This document shows positions 5,095-6,812 of a stretch of DNA of 6,812 nucleotides, piece after piece (positions within the stretch are counted from its first letter, which is position 1; each line of letters opens with the position of its first letter). The notes below the pieces were generated by a model, which searched no databases, was not told where the DNA came from, and saw nothing but the letters and a program-made list of their open reading frames with translations. Where the stretch lies: the NCBI GenBank assembly GCA_012961655.1, contig DTYX01000193.1, forward strand, positions 1 through 6,812, read 5' to 3'. Made by a program: the position numbers and the translations under genes. The DNA is from Candidatus Poribacteria bacterium. GTDB lineage: Bacteria > Poribacteria > WGA-4E > DTYX01.

Positions 5095-6812
5095 TTACCT
5101 CACTACTATCACTGTCCCGGTGATGACCTCTTCGTCTGCCCGAATTTGATAGATGTAGAGTCCGCCTTCGACAACCCTGCCGTGTTCGTCTCTGCCGTCC
5201 CAAACATTATTGTTATTCTCCAAAGTTCTGACCAACCGCCCGTTGAGGTCGAATATTTTGATGGTGAACTGAACATTGTTATCCCGCGTTGCGACGTGGA
5301 AAATTGTTCTATCAGTTTCATCACCACTGCCGTTGGGGGTGAAGGGATTTGGCGCCGCCCAGCCGCGCGCAATTCGGTTTTTGACGGATTCCGATAGGAC
5401 TATCTCGAATGTCCCAAGATGATTGACACGAGCGGTAATTGCATTATCTTTGATTCTGCCGCCTATCTGATGGGTCATCGCTCCGTCGGAATAAAACAAC
5501 TGCGGAATTCGCTTTAGCGACTTTGTCGGTTGACTTGGAAAGCCGATGGTCATTTCGATTGGCTTTCTAAAGGTTGCGTCCGATAACTCATGAAAATCGG
5601 CGTCGAATGCTTTCAAAACGATAGTTTTTATCCGCGAGCCGATTGCCTCAGAAGATGAATCAACATCTATTCGCATATCCTCTTTGAGCGCTCCGGGGGG
5701 GATTGAAAGAGTTACCTGCGCAATCTCATCCGAGACATATTGCATCTCAGTAGTGTCTTTCCGCAGGAGGGTATCGATTTCAAAAAACCTGCCATCCGTG
5801 ATTTCCTGCCCAACATTGCCAGCTCTATCGGTCGCCTCAAAGAAAAATTCCGCCGTCCCATCGCCAGTCCACATATCTATGTGAGTGATTGCCTCCCAAT
5901 GCAATCCCGCTCCTTTTAAGTCGAGATTAATTCTACGCTTATTTTGTGTTTGATAGTATAGTTTCGGCGCATTGCTCTCAGGCAATAGTTCTGAAAGAGT
6001 TAAGCTAATGGCGAGTTTTCCTGTGCCAACCCGCATTTCAGAATTCGGAATTAAATTATGATTTCCGAATTCTACTTTGGCACGCGGCGGGGTCGTATCG
6101 ATGTTTAGTTGATAGTGATAGGTTTTGCTCCAGTTGCCGGCGCCATCTTGCGCCTTCAGATGAAAATACCATGAGTTATCTGAAGGGATGCGAAAAGCTA
6201 GCCGGTTATCCGTCGTCATAATGATTTCAAGGGGACTCGATATCGGCATTTGGTCGAAACTCCAACTGTATCCGCTAATTCCGGACATTTCCGCATCCTC
6301 CTGAAAAATTATAACCGCTTGATTATTCGAGTACCAGGCTTGTTGGTTTGGATGAGTTGGACTAATCAACGTCAACTTTGGCGGTCTGCCATCCACCCGC
6401 AAAATCGTCGGCGCGGAAACGCCCCAATTCCCCGCCAAATCTCTGACGCGCACAAGGAAGATTAAACCATCCGCCTCGGCGGTATGCGGAATTTCATCTG
6501 TATCGCGCCATAAATAAGTCGCTCCATCAATCTCTTCGCTTGCACTAACGACATCTCTGGAAAATCGCTTCCATTCCAGGTCTCCATAGCGATATTCCAG
6601 AGTATTCCAATCAATCCCTGAAACTTCGTCGAGCGCTTGTCCATAGTATTGCATGATGGGTTCGTTGTGCCATTTTTCGCTTTGTGGAGAATCTATTTGG
6701 ATAACTGGCGGTTCGGTGTCCACGCGAGCTTCGTAATGGGCGGTATTGCTCCATAGTCCAGTTGCGTTCTTGGCTCTCAGATGAAAATACCAGATGCCAT
6801 CGGATTTCGGAA
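5095..6812 (-). CDS. Large secreted Ig-repeat protein with sorting-type C-terminal domain (partial, 5' end outside window)
   Basis: The frame is open to the window edge. A GTG at 6723 could be read as a start, but 29 codons upstream of it continue the same protein (WYFHLRAKNATGLW...), so the real start lies beyond 6812. The 571 visible residues hold four related Ig-like units, each ending in an AGNW-like motif (TGLW, AGNW, AGNW, AGNV); the first three are followed by a D-x-x-PP linker such as IDTTPP. WYFHL recurs exactly 207 residues apart. Next comes a ZU5-like stretch (IPPGAL, about residues 365-425) and a C-terminal domain from about residue 480 with APNPFTPNG, KIFDLNGRLVRTL, VWDG and GGLYIYQI, ending IVVR. 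This last part resembles FlgD Ig-like or T9SS type A sorting domains, so I infer an extracytoplasmic, perhaps surface, protein. It ends in TAA at 5095. Its ligand is not recognisable. A palindromic element (6040-6073) lies inside the coding sequence. Confidence 0.88.
   Translation of the reverse strand, partial: PKSDGIWYFHLRAKNATGLWSNTAHYEARVDTEPPVIQIDSPQSEKWHNEPIMQYYGQALDEVSGIDWNTLEYRYGDLEWKRFSRDVVSASEEIDGATYLWRDTDEIPHTAEADGLIFLVRVRDLAGNWGVSAPTILRVDGRPPKLTLISPTHPNQQAWYSNNQAVIIFQEDAEMSGISGYSWSFDQMPISSPLEIIMTTDNRLAFRIPSDNSWYFHLKAQDGAGNWSKTYHYQLNIDTTPPRAKVEFGNHNLIPNSEMRVGTGKLAISLTLSELLPESNAPKLYYQTQNKRRINLDLKGAGLHWEAITHIDMWTGDGTAEFFFEATDRAGNVGQEITDGRFFEIDTLLRKDTTEMQYVSDEIAQVTLSIPPGALKEDMRIDVDSSSEAIGSRIKTIVLKAFDADFHELSDATFRKPIEMTIGFPSQPTKSLKRIPQLFYSDGAMTHQIGGRIKDNAITARVNHLGTFEIVLSESVKNRIARGWAAPNPFTPNGSGDETDRTIFHVATRDNNVQFTIKIFDLNGRLVRTLENNNNVWDGRDEHGRVVEGGLYIYQIRADEEVITGTVIVVR
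6040..6073. repeat. Palindromic element, copy B, inside a coding sequence
   Basis: Perfect 11-base inverted repeat AGAATTCGGAA (6040-6050) and TTCCGAATTCT (6063-6073) around a 12-base AT-rich loop. The arms match those of the intergenic element at 366-398. On the minus strand it is read in frame as EFGNHNLIPNSE, just after an IDTTPPRAKV linker, where the Ig-like unit would be expected to continue. It may be a small palindrome that inserted in a tolerated position; that is inference. Confidence 0.7.
6157..6792 (-). repeat. Internal repeat of the Ig-like protein (two copies about 621 nt apart)
   Basis: The 15-base string CAGATGAAAATACCA (plus strand) occurs at 6157-6171 and 6778-6792, exactly 621 bases apart. 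The flanks also encode matching protein: WYFHLRAKNATGLWSN in the upstream copy and WYFHLKAQDGAGNWSK in the other. The spacing is 207 codons, about two Ig-like units, which points to duplication of a pair of domains. The gene may therefore hold more copies beyond the window. Confidence 0.7.

Noticed and set aside
6721..6723. GTG at 6723 as the start of the Ig-repeat protein
   Set aside because: The frame stays open upstream to the window edge, and the 29 upstream codons are clearly part of the same repeat unit.
1..6812. CRISPR array, tRNA, rRNA, phage or toxin-antitoxin system
   Set aside because: I found no regularly spaced direct repeats, no tRNA- or rRNA-like segments and no transposase, integrase, phage or toxin motifs on either strand.

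Overview
The window comes from a bacterial chromosome of moderate base composition. Hand counts of 60-base lines range from about 33 to 62 % G+C. All credible genes lie on the minus strand. Secreted proteins carry a Por-secretion/FlgD-type C-terminal beta domain ending in IVVR, together with CARDB, Ig-like and LamG modules. The LamG protein has a characteristic N-terminal GLWLLDEGKGD segment and a TTWAIIK tail. I associate this combination with Candidatus Poribacteria or a neighbouring FCB-like lineage. That placement is inference from protein style; no rRNA marker is present.

Layout in the direction of transcription, from high to low coordinates. (1) 6812-5095: the C-terminal 571 residues of a very large secreted protein with Ig-like repeats, a ZU5-like segment and a sorting-type C-terminal domain; its start lies outside the window. 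(2) 5094-4867: a near-ideal sigma70-type promoter begins four bases after that stop codon, followed by a leader of about 190 nt holding a palindrome, a hairpin and a 32-codon ORF that overlaps the next start codon. (3) 4866-4300: gmhA, sedoheptulose-7-phosphate isomerase. (4) 4275-3859: a miniature LamG-type exported protein that appears to lack the middle of the fold. (5) 3824-2358: a cytoplasmic GH51 alpha-L-arabinofuranosidase. (6) 2357-2238: a 120-base gap with an in-frame 33-codon ORF of doubtful status. (7) 2216-432: an exported M28 zinc aminopeptidase with CARDB and a sorting-type C-terminal domain. (8) 431-252: a hairpin element, then a 31-codon, extremely basic small ORF with a nine-base Shine-Dalgarno match. 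(9) 251-1: AT-rich, repeat-rich DNA with no clear gene, possibly the 5' end of another minus-strand gene.

The close same-strand spacing (24, 34, 120 or 141, and 84 nt) allows one transcript from the 5090-5063 promoter through gmhA, the LamG protein, GH51, the peptidase and the small basic ORF. Functionally it is a mixture: heptose supply for surface glycan, intracellular arabinoside breakdown, and peptide hydrolysis outside the cytoplasm. It could serve saprophytic use of plant or algal polymers, but nothing in the sequence proves a joint pathway.

I do not see a complete new multi-gene system. The points most worth following are the small basic ORF with its exceptional ribosome-binding site, a shared palindromic element (AGAATTCGGA arms) found once between genes and once inside a coding region, the collapsed LamG protein, and the long gmhA leader.
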